From Verticillium longisporum (taxonomy: Eukaryota > Ascomycota > Sordariomycetes > Glomerellales > Plectosphaerellaceae): a DNA stretch of 64,000 bases. Each line of letters begins with the position of its first letter. Position 1 is the first letter of the stretch. The notes beneath the pieces were generated by a model. It was not told the DNA's origin, did no database searches, and saw only the letters and a list, made by a program, of their open reading frames with translations. The position numbers and the translations under genes are program-made. The stretch covers positions 3,410,001 through 3,474,000 of the forward strand of contig JAETXT010000007.1 of assembly GCA_019188255.1 (NCBI GenBank), written 5' to 3'. This document shows positions 24,643 through 34,888 of the stretch, one piece after another.

Positions 24643-24779
24643 CACAGCGGTCTCCTTGAAGACATGTCGATGCACGCAGAGCACAGTCATCCATCCCAGC
24701 TTGTACCTACCCTTCACAGTTCTTCAGAAACACATCATCATCCCTCTTCCAATAACACGACTGCAGAGAGTTCGCTACC

Positions 24780-25331
24780 ATGTGGTTCATCGACAGTGTC
24801 ATCAACTTTGTCCAAAGTTTCGGCTTCTTCGAGAAGCAGGGCAAGGTCCTCTTCCTCGGCCTCGCCAACGCCGGCAAGACTACCCTGCTTGGTCAGATCG
24901 CCGAGAACAGACGCGTAGCCTTGGCGCCGACCATGCACCCAAACAACGAGCAGATCAAGGTCGGAAACGTCGTATTTGACACATTTGACCTCGGCGGCCA
25001 TCAGGGCGCCCGTCGCCTCTGGCAGGATTACTTTGTCGATGCCAACGCCGTCTTCTTCCTCGTGGACGCTACCGACTGGGCGCGTTTCCCAGAGGCCCGG
25101 GCCGAACTGGAGGCCCTTCTGGCCATCAAAGAGCTCAGGAATACGCCCTTTGCCATCCTTGGGAACAAGATGGACCGTCCCCTGGCTGTGAGTGAGGCGG
25201 AGCTTTACCACGAACTCGGTCTCGGCCCTGAAGGGCCTTGCGCCAACCGCGCCGTCAAGCTATTCATGTGCTCGGTCAAGAAGCGACAGGGATATACCGA
25301 TATCTTCTACTGGCTAGAGAAGAATCTCTGA
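24780..25331 (+). CDS. Divergent, intronless SAR1-like small GTPase
   Basis: Arf/Sar family GTPase; canonical Sar1 starts COPII coat assembly on the ER. Single exon of 183 residues (family about 189). The amphipathic N-terminus MWFIDSVINF matches Sar1 membrane-binding helices. G1 is GLANAGKT at 27-34, where canonical Sar1 has Asp instead of Ala29; the Sar1-specific DLGGHQ (70-75) keeps the catalytic-type His74; G4 is NKMD at 129-132 and the G5 region is CSVKKRQGY. The loop before G5 is shortened relative to Sar1. Canonical fungal SAR1 has several introns and is highly conserved, so this looks like a paralog, possibly a retrocopy, not the housekeeping gene. It lies 200 bp from a retrotransposon, and its last 18 bases are tandemly amplified downstream. 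Confidence 0.88.
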   Translation: MWFIDSVINFVQSFGFFEKQGKVLFLGLANAGKTTLLGQIAENRRVALAPTMHPNNEQIKVGNVVFDTFDLGGHQGARRLWQDYFVDANAVFFLVDATDWARFPEARAELEALLAIKELRNTPFAILGNKMDRPLAVSEAELYHELGLGPEGPCANRAVKLFMCSVKKRQGYTDIFYWLEKNL

Positions 25332-25460
25332 AAAGAGAAGAATCTCTGAAAAGAGAAGAATCTCTGAAAAGAGAAGAATCTCTGAAAAGAGAAGAATCTC
25401 TGAAAAGAGAAGAATCTCTGAAAAGAGAAGAATCTCTGAAAAGAGAAGAATCTCTGAAAA
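25317..25460. repeat. 18-bp minisatellite, 8 copies, seeded by the SAR1-like stop codon region
   Basis: Eight identical head-to-tail copies of GAGAAGAATCTCTGAAAA. The first copy is the end of the SAR1-like gene itself (Glu-Lys-Asn-Leu-stop), so the array begins in coding sequence and continues as 3' UTR, with a TGA in the same frame in every unit. Confidence 0.97.
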
Positions 25461-25531
25461 GGGATTCAAATCGTGGTTTGGGAACTGGAATCACGACGCA
25501 CTTGTTGTCCAATGCTCTGATCGCCTGACTT

Positions 25532-25536
25532 AGACC
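25532..25536. repeat. Left target-site duplication AGACC
   Basis: AGACC directly before the TG of the left LTR, matched by AGACC at 30677-30681 directly after the CA of the right LTR. Confidence 0.85.
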
Positions 25537-25689
25537 TGTTGGAGGTCTAAGGAGGAAAAGGTGTTGTATTCGGAAGCCATTCTCTAGGGCAGGAGGGTGC
25601 CTGGAACTAAGCTATAGGAGGGAGGTGCCAGGGCACAGGCCACCTGGTATTAGGTGACCGCTAGAAGCCCTAGGCGAATACCACCAATA
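25537..25689 (-). repeat. Left LTR (3' LTR of the minus-strand element)
   Basis: Begins TGTTGGAGG and ends ACCAATA, where the terminal CA has become TA. Differs from the right LTR at ten positions, all transitions in CpA/TpG context; the middle of about 75 bp is identical and still rich in CA and TG. Confidence 0.9.
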
Positions 25690-26794
25690 CCCCCCTATAA
25701 GCACTATCTAAGGCGTATTAGCTATTAGGTCTATAAGAGTCCCCGTAGGTACCTCGTAATAGGCCTCTTTCCTAATCCTAGTACTCTAAAAATATAATCT
25801 CCTAGCTAATTAGAAGCCTAGGATTAATATAATAATAATAATTAACTTAGTTTACGTTAATAAGGCGTAATTAATAAATAAATTCTATATATTTCTTAAG
25901 GCTAAAGCCCTTTATAAATCTATTAATAGGCATTTTAGCGGAAAATATATAGCGAAGCTTAAAATCGTTTATAGTAACGTATTCCTAAACCTATTTATAT
26001 TAAATATCGATATAGCGAGTATATATAGCGTTAAGAGGGTTAAAAGTAATTATTAGAGTATTCTAGCTATTTATTAATAAGATAAGAGGCCTCGGAATCC
26101 GTACTTTAAAGGCTATTATAATATCTTTAATCTAGTTTAGAGTAATATTTATAAGAATAAGATTAATAAATTTAGCTTCTAAAGTATTAAGAATAACGAA
26201 TTACTATTTATATAATTTCTAGGCTATAGGGCTATTAATAAAGAAGATTATATATCCTCTTATAGAAATACGATTATAATAATCGCTATATAAAGTATTA
26301 TTTATAATAAAGAGCTTAACGTTAATATATTTATAATACTTAATTCTAAGTAAGAAAGTACTTTTAAAATAGCGAAATATATATTTAATAGCCGTAAAAT
26401 ACTTATTAATCGGTCTACTATTCCCCTTATAAAGCTTTAAGACGCTAAAGCTAATATTAAGGCGGGTATTATAGCTAAGATAGTTAAGAGTACTTATTAT
26501 CTCCTAGTATTTCTTTAATATTTAAGGGTCGTATAAAATAATATATAGATAAGGAAGTAAAGAGCCTAAAGCTTAAGGGGTCTTAATTAGATTAGCTTTA
26601 TTAAAGCTAAAGTATTATAGTATCTTTTAAGTATATTTATATTAATATAATAAAGTAAAGCCCTTCTTAGTATTATAGGTAATATATATATTAACGAATT
26701 TATTAATAATTAATATTTCCTTAAGGTTATAGACTAATTTTAATATTTAGATAATTCCTTTAATAGCTTTAATAGAAGGCCTAGTAATAGTAAC

Positions 26795-26806
26795 GTTATT
26801 AACGTA
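26795..26806 (-). other. Remnant of the Copia reverse-transcriptase YVDD box
   Basis: Minus-strand codons TAC GTT AAT AAC; with the two TG-to-TA changes reversed they read Tyr-Val-Asp-Asp. The flanking codons (VILLI before, VTIT after) fit the hydrophobic strands around the polymerase active site. Confidence 0.6.
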
Positions 26807-29800
26807 TATTAATAGGATAACTTTAATATACTTATTATATAGGAGATATAGGTTCTTTATAATATAAGTATAGCTTAGTTTATTTAATTTCTTAAATAGG
26901 AATTAAAACTATTAAAGGGGAGCTTCGTAAAGCCTATAAAGGGCATTATTAAGGCGATAAACCTTATTAATACTATCCTTATATTTACGAGGCTATTAAA
27001 CGAATATATAAATATTAATAAGAGTAGGGGCTATAAGAAACGTATTATCGAAATCGATAATAGTAAATTAAAGGTCTAAATAAATAATAAGGGCGAAGAA
27101 TAAACGGACTAAAACCGAGTAAGTAATTATAGCGTAGAGGTCCTATATAGCCTACTAGCCTAATTAATAATTACTATAGACTATTTACTTAGTACGAAAT
27201 CGCTAAAAGGAAGTCTTTATATTAAGAACCTATATTCCTAGGAGGACCCTAGTACTAGTAAGGGGGTCTATTAGGGTCTAAGTTTTACGCTTAAGTAAAT
27301 TAATAATTTACTTATTAAAAGCCGGTTTCTAGAGATATTAATTAAGACCCTTCTTTATAGCGTTAATAGTCTTCGGAATATTAATATCCGATATTATAGA
27401 GTAAGCCTAGGCTATAGAATAAGCTAGGAGAGGCTTAATTAGAGTATTAAGAATATTAATATCTATATAAATAGCTTATTCTATAAGGAGTAGAGTCCTA
27501 GCGCTTAGGGATAGGTCGTTAATATAGGTTTTAATATATTAACTTATAATATAAGGAGCGTTATATATAGATTTATAAAGAGGCGGAGGCGCTATAGTAT
27601 AAGGAGGCGATAATACGTATTCCGCTAAAGGGTCTAGAGACTCCCTATATAATAAGGCTACCTCCGTAGGAAGCATTTTATTAGCTTTAATAGAGTTAAT
27701 AGAAGAGGAGCTCGTCTCTAAGTTAATAGTAGAATTATAAATCTAAATCTCTAGGGGACGAGGCTAAATCTAGGTCTTTAAGGGATAAGGTTAAATCGAT
27801 AAAGGGACTAATTCGTAATTAGGAGGAGGAGTATATTCCTATTAAATATATAATTTAGGAGGCTCTAAGTTAATAGTTTCCTTAGCTTTAGGGTACTTAA
27901 TAATAAACTATTTAATAGCTTTATAAAAAGGGATATTAATAAATTTAGAGATATTATAATCTATAAAAATAATATTATATTTATATTTATCGATATTCTT
28001 AAGGAGATTAAAGGTAGCTTTATATTAGCCCTCGAAGAAATATATATCTTAATAATAGATAATACTATTATATTTAAGAATATAGATATTAAAGATATAA
28101 TTATAAAGACTATTAAATCCTATAAAGAAGCTTTTCTAGGCTTATACTTCTATTTTATTAATATATAAAGGGTAGAGAATGCCCTTCTTATATATATAGG
28201 TAATATAGTTATATATATATAAATATTAAATATAGAGTATCTATTATTCTTTAAGAAAGCTAAGGAAGCTAGTAAGATACTCTTAAGGAGCTTTATTATA
28301 AGGGTTCGATAATATAAGTAATAAATTAATAATTTCTATTATAGTCTTAGTAGCGTAGGGCTATAGATTAGCGGGTAATCCTATTATAATAATAATAGTA
28401 CGAGTAGCTTCTAAAATACTATAATTAGCGTATTCTACGAGGCTATTCTAAGCTAGGGTATTAAATATAGATAGACGGAATAAGGCGCCCTCTTTAGCTA
28501 ATATCGTCTTAATATTAAGGTTATCGGATTCGTTACCTCTATTATAAGTAATAGAGATAATAGGTAAATTAATAGAGGCCTTAAAATAATAAATAAACCT
28601 TTTAATATAGAAATAAATCTCCTATTTAATCTTAGTCTTTATAAAATAGATTTAATAGAAGCTATTATAGCGATTAATAATATAGAGGGTATAATAAAAG
28701 CTATCTTTAAGATTCGAGGGCTTATAGTTAATAAGATCTATAAAGACTTTATAATTAAGGGCTAAGGATAGATAGATAATAGAGCGATTTACGACCTTAA
28801 TACTCTTAGCTAAGCGATAAGCTTTATAGTTAAAGTTATATATTTCTTAATAATTAAAGAGGATATTAACCTTTATATAAATATCGATAATATATTATTT
28901 TCTAGTATAAAGAAGGCATTTATATATAATATAGAAAGGAGTTACTTTCTTAGACTTTATTATAATAATAGCTATATTATAAATAATCTTAATAGGAAGG
29001 TTAATAAAAGTAAGAATCGGTATTATTATAATACCCTATTCCTAAGTAGTTCTTACTAATTAAATAATATTAATAATATATATTATAGACTTAGTATAGA
29101 AATCGTATTTAATCCCTAAACGATTAAGAAGGCCTAGTAATAGTAAGTTCGTAGGGCTTCTAAGGAGATATCTAGTATCGTAAATAATCTAGTCGATAGC
29201 CTTAATAGGATCTATAGGGTCCCGGACTTAGAAGAATATATTCTCGATATTAAAAGGCTTAATAGCTTAATTATTAATTATATTAATCTAAGGAAGTAAA
29301 GTATTCTTAGTATATATTAAGAATTAAGTAAAATTATTAAATATATTAATATTATTATCTAAATCGAGGATAATTATATCTTAGCTATAAATCTTAGCTA
29401 TTAAAGAAATATAATAAGATATTATTAAGTAAATAATAGAGTCTTAGCGAGTAACGTTAGAGGAAATAACGATAATTTATTTATTAATATTATTAAAAGA
29501 GCTTTAATAAGAGGTATCGTAATAATAAGCCCTAATAGCCTTAATAGCTTTATTATAGAACTCGTTAGACTACTTCGATAATATATTCTTCTTAAGAAGG
29601 AAATAAATAGAGGGGATATAATTAAATAATTCCTTATTTTCCTTAAAATAGTAAAAATAAATAGGATACTTTTTATTAATATTTAAAATAATAATAAATA
29701 TAGAATTACCCTTTTTCTAGCTTCGATTATTAATACTTTATATAATAATTATAGAATTAAAAGTAGATTCTTAATTATTAGCTTTATAAATAATATTAGC

Positions 29801-30523
29801 TATAATATTATATTAATCGTAGACCTTTATTATAATATATTTCTCGAATAATATAGGATATTAATTATAAATACTATTAAGGAGTATATATATAAATATA
29901 AATAAATCGATATTATAGATCTCTATAAGATAGCGTTAAAGGGTTTAAATATAAGCTAAATAGGTATAGAAGATTAGAAAATTATTAGCTTTAATCTTAT
30001 AGAATTTATAAATAAGATCTATAATAATATCTAATAAGACCTTAGGAATTATTCGATAGATTATATCCTATAGCTTATAAAGGTCTCGATCTCTTATATC
30101 CTAACCTCTACCTTTAAGGCGATTAAGGAAGGTAGGATTAATAATAGCGGAAAGAATACTTATTATTATTACCCTCTTCTTATATTATACCTCTAGGGTA
30201 TTAGGGTTAATAGGAGGTAGGATTATCGAATAAAGAAATTAAAGATAATAATCTCGTTCGAGTAGATTAATAACGTTAAACTACTAGGAGCGGAGGTTCG
30301 ATTCGCTAACTAGGCGGTCGATATAGGTAAGGAGCTAAGGACGAGCTATTATAGCTTAATATTATTAAGTAATTCGGTAGGAATAACGTTTATCGTAAAC
30401 GAGTAAATCTTATTTAAAATAGACGATAATAATACTATTAAATAGAGGAAATAAAGCTATTAATAATAATATAAAAATCGTAATATTAACGATATTACGT
30501 AATATATAAAAGGGCGTATAACC

Positions 30524-30676
30524 TATTAGAGGTCTAAGGAGGAAAAGGTATTATATTCGGAAGCCATTCTCTAGGGCAGGAGGGTGCCTGGAACTAAGCT
30601 ATAGGAGGGAGGTGCCAGGGCACAGGCCACCTAGCATCAGGTGACCGCTGGAAGCCCCAGGCGAATACCACCAACA
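30524..30676 (-). repeat. Right LTR (5' LTR of the minus-strand element)
   Basis: Begins TATTAGAGG (TG already mutated to TA) and ends ACCAACA. RIP-type changes sit on the side facing the element interior, and the outer half is unmutated. Confidence 0.9.
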
Positions 30677-30681
30677 AGACC
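30677..30681. repeat. Right target-site duplication AGACC
   Basis: Matches 25532-25536 exactly. Confidence 0.85.
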
Positions 30682-30746
30682 AACTCAAACAGGTAACGTG
30701 GCTCTCTGGAGAATAGAGGTTCGACGACGCTCACGTGTCAACTCAC

Positions 30747-30899
30747 AGTGCGGTCCTGGACAGTTTCCTCGACAATGTTCCCGTCTAGGTCCTTTGGAAG
30801 CTTGCCAGAACAGGAGACGAACCCGCTGGCGATGGTACCTTGGTTGTATACGGGGCAAGGTTTCGGCGCTTGGTCGGTGGAGACCGCTTTCTTGAGCAT
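30747..30899 (-). pseudogene. RidA/YjgF-family deaminase, first exon only; gene split by the Copia insertion
   Basis: RidA proteins hydrolyse reactive enamine/imine intermediates of amino-acid metabolism. The exon is 51 codons from ATG at 30899, containing VSTDQAPKPCPVYNQGTIAS, FVSCSGKLPKD and DGNIVEETVQDRT, which match the N-terminal half of the RidA fold (the family has VSTDKAPxPxGPYSQA and FVSGQIPxDPxxGxxV). It is followed by a good donor GTGAGT at 30746-30741. The Copia element begins 66 bp into that intron (30676). On the far side of the element, minus-strand 25523-25500 reads TCAG|GCG ATC AGA GCA TTG GAC (AIRALD), like the next RidA helix, but the rest of the domain is missing. I infer insertion into the intron plus loss of the 3' part. 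Confidence 0.72.
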
Positions 30900-31677
30900 G
30901 TTCTTATTGGCAAGAATTGTTTGACTGGATAACTCAACTCCAGAGGGTATTCAGGTCGACATGGCAATGACAGAAAGGTGGATGTACCTTGGACATCGGT
31001 GCAGTGCACTTCAAAAGAAGCATGGGCGAGCTTCTCGATGATAGTCTCTCCTTTTGTGAAGGCACCACGGGAGCTGTTAGCGCATGGTAGATAGCTACAT
31101 GGAGTCCTCCATCGCCTCACACCCTCACTCAACCACAGTGTCCCCAACTTCTTGACTTCAGCCCCACTCTCCTTATGGGGTCTATCGAGATGGAGATTCG
31201 CATCCTCGCACCTGACCCTACACATGTCCATCTCATGACTCGGATCGTCCCAGTAAGGTTCTCTTCCTCCTCTAGCTTGGTAGGATAGATCAGGGCGTCG
31301 AGGCCTGCAGTGTCGGACTTCCGTGTCCGTTCGGCTCCTGACCGAGCCGTCTTGACCTTCCGTCTTCACCTTCCGTCTTGACCCTTTCGTGGTGGCCTGG
31401 TCCCACTCTCACTTTACCTCCTTGGCAGGGCATGATAGAACTTGATGAGCTACCTATCTGCCTACTGTGTACGCAGGCATCGATAATGCTCTTCATGAAA
31501 TCTGCAATGTAGGTTCCGTTCAAGAGAGTCAGGATCGTGATCGAGCCGAGCTTCTCTGTTGTTCTTGCTGTGGTACTCTTTAATGATGCCTGGCCGTGAG
31601 AAGGAGGCCGAGTCTTGACCTGTTGTAAGGATGTGGCAATCGTTGAGCGGCGGCAACATTCCGCCCTCGGTAGCAAG
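30900..31677. other. Intergenic between RidA exon and regulator pseudogene
   Basis: Contains the presumed RidA promoter and the 3' flank of the regulator, both on the minus strand. Repeated CTTCCGTCTT words near 31355. No gene recognised. Confidence 0.5.
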
Positions 31678-34001
31678 TCAGCTCTTGGCAGCAGACAACA
31701 AAAAGGGACGCCATTGTGTGACGTTGCATTCAGATGCCGTATTGTCCCGTGAATAGTGCTGATTGAGAAAGTCATCCGTCAACAAGAACCCCAAATCAGC
31801 ACTTGTCGCGCTTTCGGCATCTTCAGCCCCCCAAGCTCCGGGAAACGGAGCCGCGGCAGATTGCAGGAGATCCATGAGCTCAAGTTCGAACTCCATACTG
31901 ATGTTGCTGAGCTTCCTCGTTCACGCCCTCTGATTTGATATTCTCGAGTATGCTGTCGCGTATGCCGCGCATGCACGGATAGACGTTCTGGACGGCCTCC
32001 ATAACATCCAGGATCTGTGCCAGAGGCTTCGAGATGTCTTTGTCGTCCCATGTGGACTTTTCTAAGAACCTCTTCATCATGACAACTTCGGCTGCCGCGG
32101 AGAGTGTGTGCACAAAGTCTAGCGGCAGAGTCTCAAATCGGTAGTACCGTGAGTAGCTTTTGAAAAGCCTAAGAATCGCTGCCAGTGATTGATAGCAAAC
32201 TTCGACACCCTCGCCTGCAGCGATGGCGGCATCGTCGAGTTGCTGGCGAGGCGGCCGATGAAGAATGATCATGCCTGTGTGGAAGACCATGTGTAGATGC
32301 AAGACATAGGGCGGGACCTGTCCGACAGTCCACTGGTTCCAATGTAGCTTCTGAGGCAGCGTGGCCAGCCATTTGACCAAAGAAGTATGAACTTGTTGTG
32401 CTGTCGCAGCGGCCTTGGTGGCACACGTCTGCCTCGGTCAATTCTCAAACACGTCGACAATCAACACGTGAAAGATCTTGGCCAATTCGGCCTGATGTGT
32501 GAATGAACTGACTGTGGCGAGGCCGTCTTCAAAGGCAGTGGATGAGATGCTTTTGGCTATGTAAGAGTCGAGGAGGCTCTCCCACTCAGGGGGATACGGG
32601 ATACGAATCGTGTTTCGAACGTTGGCTTCGTGAGGATACAGCGCCGGCGGCCGTCCGAAATAGAGGCTCATTTGCTTGTCGACAATGAAGACCGCCCAGT
32701 AGACGCGCCGCAGGATCTCCCTGTCGACAGACGATTCCGACTTGCTGCTTGTCCAGTTTCCTGGATCCAAATGCAAGCCCATTTCATGTGTAAGGCGGAA
32801 CGCCATGCCGCAGAACAGCCAGCCTTTGGAGCTCCTTCCCTGTCCAATTTCCAGATGACCCAAGATGATAAGTGACTGGAGAGTTGTGAGATCCGGCAGC
32901 TCGAGGGATTCGAAGACCATGGCGCCGGCGCGTTTGAGAAAGACTGGCAAGAGTGCCCTGAGTGTGGGCTCTTGGGAGATTGAGGCGCCGACGGCACAGA
33001 TGGAGAACATGAGCGTATCGGAGTAGTAAGGCCCGCTTTCGGCATGATAATCTCGGAGGAAGTATTCGCGGTAGACGCACATGTTATATTGGTAGACAGT
33101 CTGGAAGAACGTTGCCATCAGTTGACGGCAAGTTTCGTCCTTGGGCTGAAAGGGGAATGCCTGATACTCCATGTTGTCGTTGTGTGTAGTTTCCGTGTCT
33201 GGACCCAATCTACGCTCTCCAGGACTCTCAGAGGGCCCTTCAAGTTGCTGAGGGTTTGGGGGTGTCGTCTCTGAGAGTTGCATGAACAAGCTGGTGCCGC
33301 CGTAGAACTGAGACGCCTTTCTCGCAGCCGCGAGCTTGCACATTCGGCCCTCCCGTGCTCTGGCAAGGACGAGATCTCCGGGCTCTGAGGGAGAGCCTGA
33401 TGCAGCTGATGGCACATGATCGTCTACCCTGAGCGATTGGCTCGCAGGTTGGGGGTGCGGTTGATATGATAGAGGCGATGATGAGGATATTCCGGCGAGA
33501 AGTCGAGACCTTGTAGCATCATCGGCAGAGGCGAGATCTTGAATGAACAATTCCAATGACTTCACCTGACTCTCCAAGGCTTGAACATGCTTCTTCGAAG
33601 CTGGACTACATTTGAAGCTGTCAGCAATGGGATATGTTGAGCAACCCGCTCTGGGAGTGATCAGCATCGCTTCTTGCTTGCTCACCGTGATCTTTCACCT
33701 CCAGAAGGGTATGAGCAGTCTACTTTAGCCGCTCGACACTGGGAGCAAGGATTATGTCGGTCACATTTGATCTTCACTTCTATTAGCTCAAGCTAACCTG
33801 CTGCAGAAGGTCACCAACTTTGCGTTTTCGACAACGCTCACATCTACAGAACAGCGCGCCGCACTATTAGCCAGTGCTCTATTCGTCACTTGCAGCATTT
33901 CGGAACGTGTCGCATTGGCTCAAGGGAAGTGATCATCAGAATGCAGTGTTGGTAGCGACATGGAGGGCATCTCACGATATTCCGGTCAACTCAGACATCA
34001 T
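31678..34001 (-). pseudogene. Zn2Cys6 transcription factor, interrupted by a TGA and a frameshift
   Basis: Gal4-type regulator with a fungal-specific regulatory domain. Exons inferred: 34001-33976 (MMSELTGI), 33843-33819, 33771-33686 and 33617-31678, with introns of 132, 47 and 68 nt. Joined, they give a proper zinc cluster CERCRKRKIKCDR...CSQC...C, then a coiled linker (HVQALESQVKSLELFIQDLA) and the fungal_trans domain with GLHLDP and RRVYWAVFIVDKQMSLYFGR. A TGA at 32440-32438 lies in the open frame right after VDVFEN and the same frame continues PRQTCATKAAATAQQ, so one base change (CGA or TGG to TGA) would explain it. Near 31897 one surplus base shifts the last 72 codons (MEFELELMDLL...). 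No intron explains either break. Divergently paired with the permease at 34889, which it may have controlled. Confidence 0.82.
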
Positions 34002-34888
34002 GCTAGCTGTTACAGGGCGCGATTCTACTGCTTGTGGATCCATCTTCTCGCAGTTGCTGACTTCATGCGAGAGTCCACGAGGACAGAGATGACTTGGGTG
34101 ACGGTGAGCGACAGACGGAAATCGGGTCCGATGAGGTACCTTGACAAGAGTTTATCAAACCGACCACGGAGTCGGGAGTCCATGTAAATACGACGAAGAG
34201 GGTCGGCCTGGACAACGACACCCCGCACGAGTAATCTTCACTACAAAGGACGCTTGTACGTGTCTGACTCGCTCTATCGTCCAATTGTAGGGAGCTAGGC
34301 GACAGACAACAGCTAGGGTCATGTAGCTCTCTCATTCCACTGGTGATTGAGACGGAGGCGGACGTCCGTCTCCAGTCCTGGGATACCCCTTCACCTTGTT
34401 AGGCCAGTGCATGATACATCAGCCTCCTGGAAAGCGCAGCCACCCAAGTTAGGGCCATCGGCACTGTAACGGATAGTCTTAACTTCTGCGCAGCAATGGT
34501 CCAGTCCCAAATTGCCGGTAACAGTCCCTAGCTTCGTCTGATAGTGTATCAATCATGATAGCCGCCGAGTCTGCCCCGCATTGTCCGAGTCCGGGGTTCA
34601 CCCCCAGATAAGCCAGGGTGACACGACAAGAGCTCCGGAACAAACCGTGCTTATGTTGTATGAGTTGCAATGATGGTCGTAGTTCCTTCTTGACAACATC
34701 TTGGATGCCGGTGAAAAGTGATTTCCATAAATACAACACGTCTCGCCCAATGGGTTTCGACTCGATGTCTTGTTCGATCTCACTCCACCGTCACCAAACT
34801 CCCAGTCGATCACACTGCTCAACAGAAGCCCATTCCTGACACGATCCTCTACCTCTACTTCAGTCACTGCGCAGCTGTCAAACCAATC
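34002..34888. promoter_or_regulatory. Divergent promoter between regulator and MFS permease
   Basis: About 890 bp shared upstream region. It includes a palindromic CGG-N4-CCG site (CGGACGTCCG, 34360-34369), the kind of site bound by Zn2Cys6 dimers, and a TATA-like CATAAATA (34726-34733) about 155 bp before the permease ATG. No gene seen. Confidence 0.5.

Larger units (their letters stand above)
23478..24779. other. Divergent intergenic region between BOR1 and SAR1-like gene
   Basis: No gene seen. It carries a dense TAGGTA/TACCTA tandem array at 23934-24009, three copies of a short CCTTTCATTGRTCGG element at about 23755-23800, and the promoter of the SAR1-like gene. Confidence 0.6.
25537..30676 (-). 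mobile_element. Copia-type LTR retrotransposon, complete but saturated with RIP mutations
   Basis: A 5140-bp element bounded by 153-bp direct repeats (25537-25689 and 30524-30676), TG...CA termini and the 5-bp target duplication AGACC. Orientation is minus: a GGGGGG polypurine tract (25690-25695 on the minus strand) abuts the left LTR, a candidate primer-binding site GGTTATACGCCC abuts the right LTR (30512-30523), and the minus strand at 26795-26806 reads YVNN, which becomes the Copia reverse-transcriptase box YVDD when two G-to-A changes are reversed. No open frame survives. By eye, the 4.8-kb interior contains only about six CpA/TpG dinucleotides, while CpG is plentiful, the expected RIP signature. 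Non-autonomous and dead. Confidence 0.9.

Noticed and set aside
20100..25331. A biosynthetic gene cluster including the SDR, transporter and GTPase
   Set aside because: No core synthase or shared regulator, mixed strands and housekeeping-type functions; proximity alone is not evidence.
25317..25460. Regular repeat array that might suggest CRISPR
   Set aside because: Units are contiguous 18-bp copies without spacers in a eukaryotic genome; it is a minisatellite.
31678..34001. Explaining the TGA at 32438 as part of an intron
   Set aside because: The frame is identical on both sides and the only GT...AG pair bracketing the TGA in frame is 24 nt, shorter than any other intron here.
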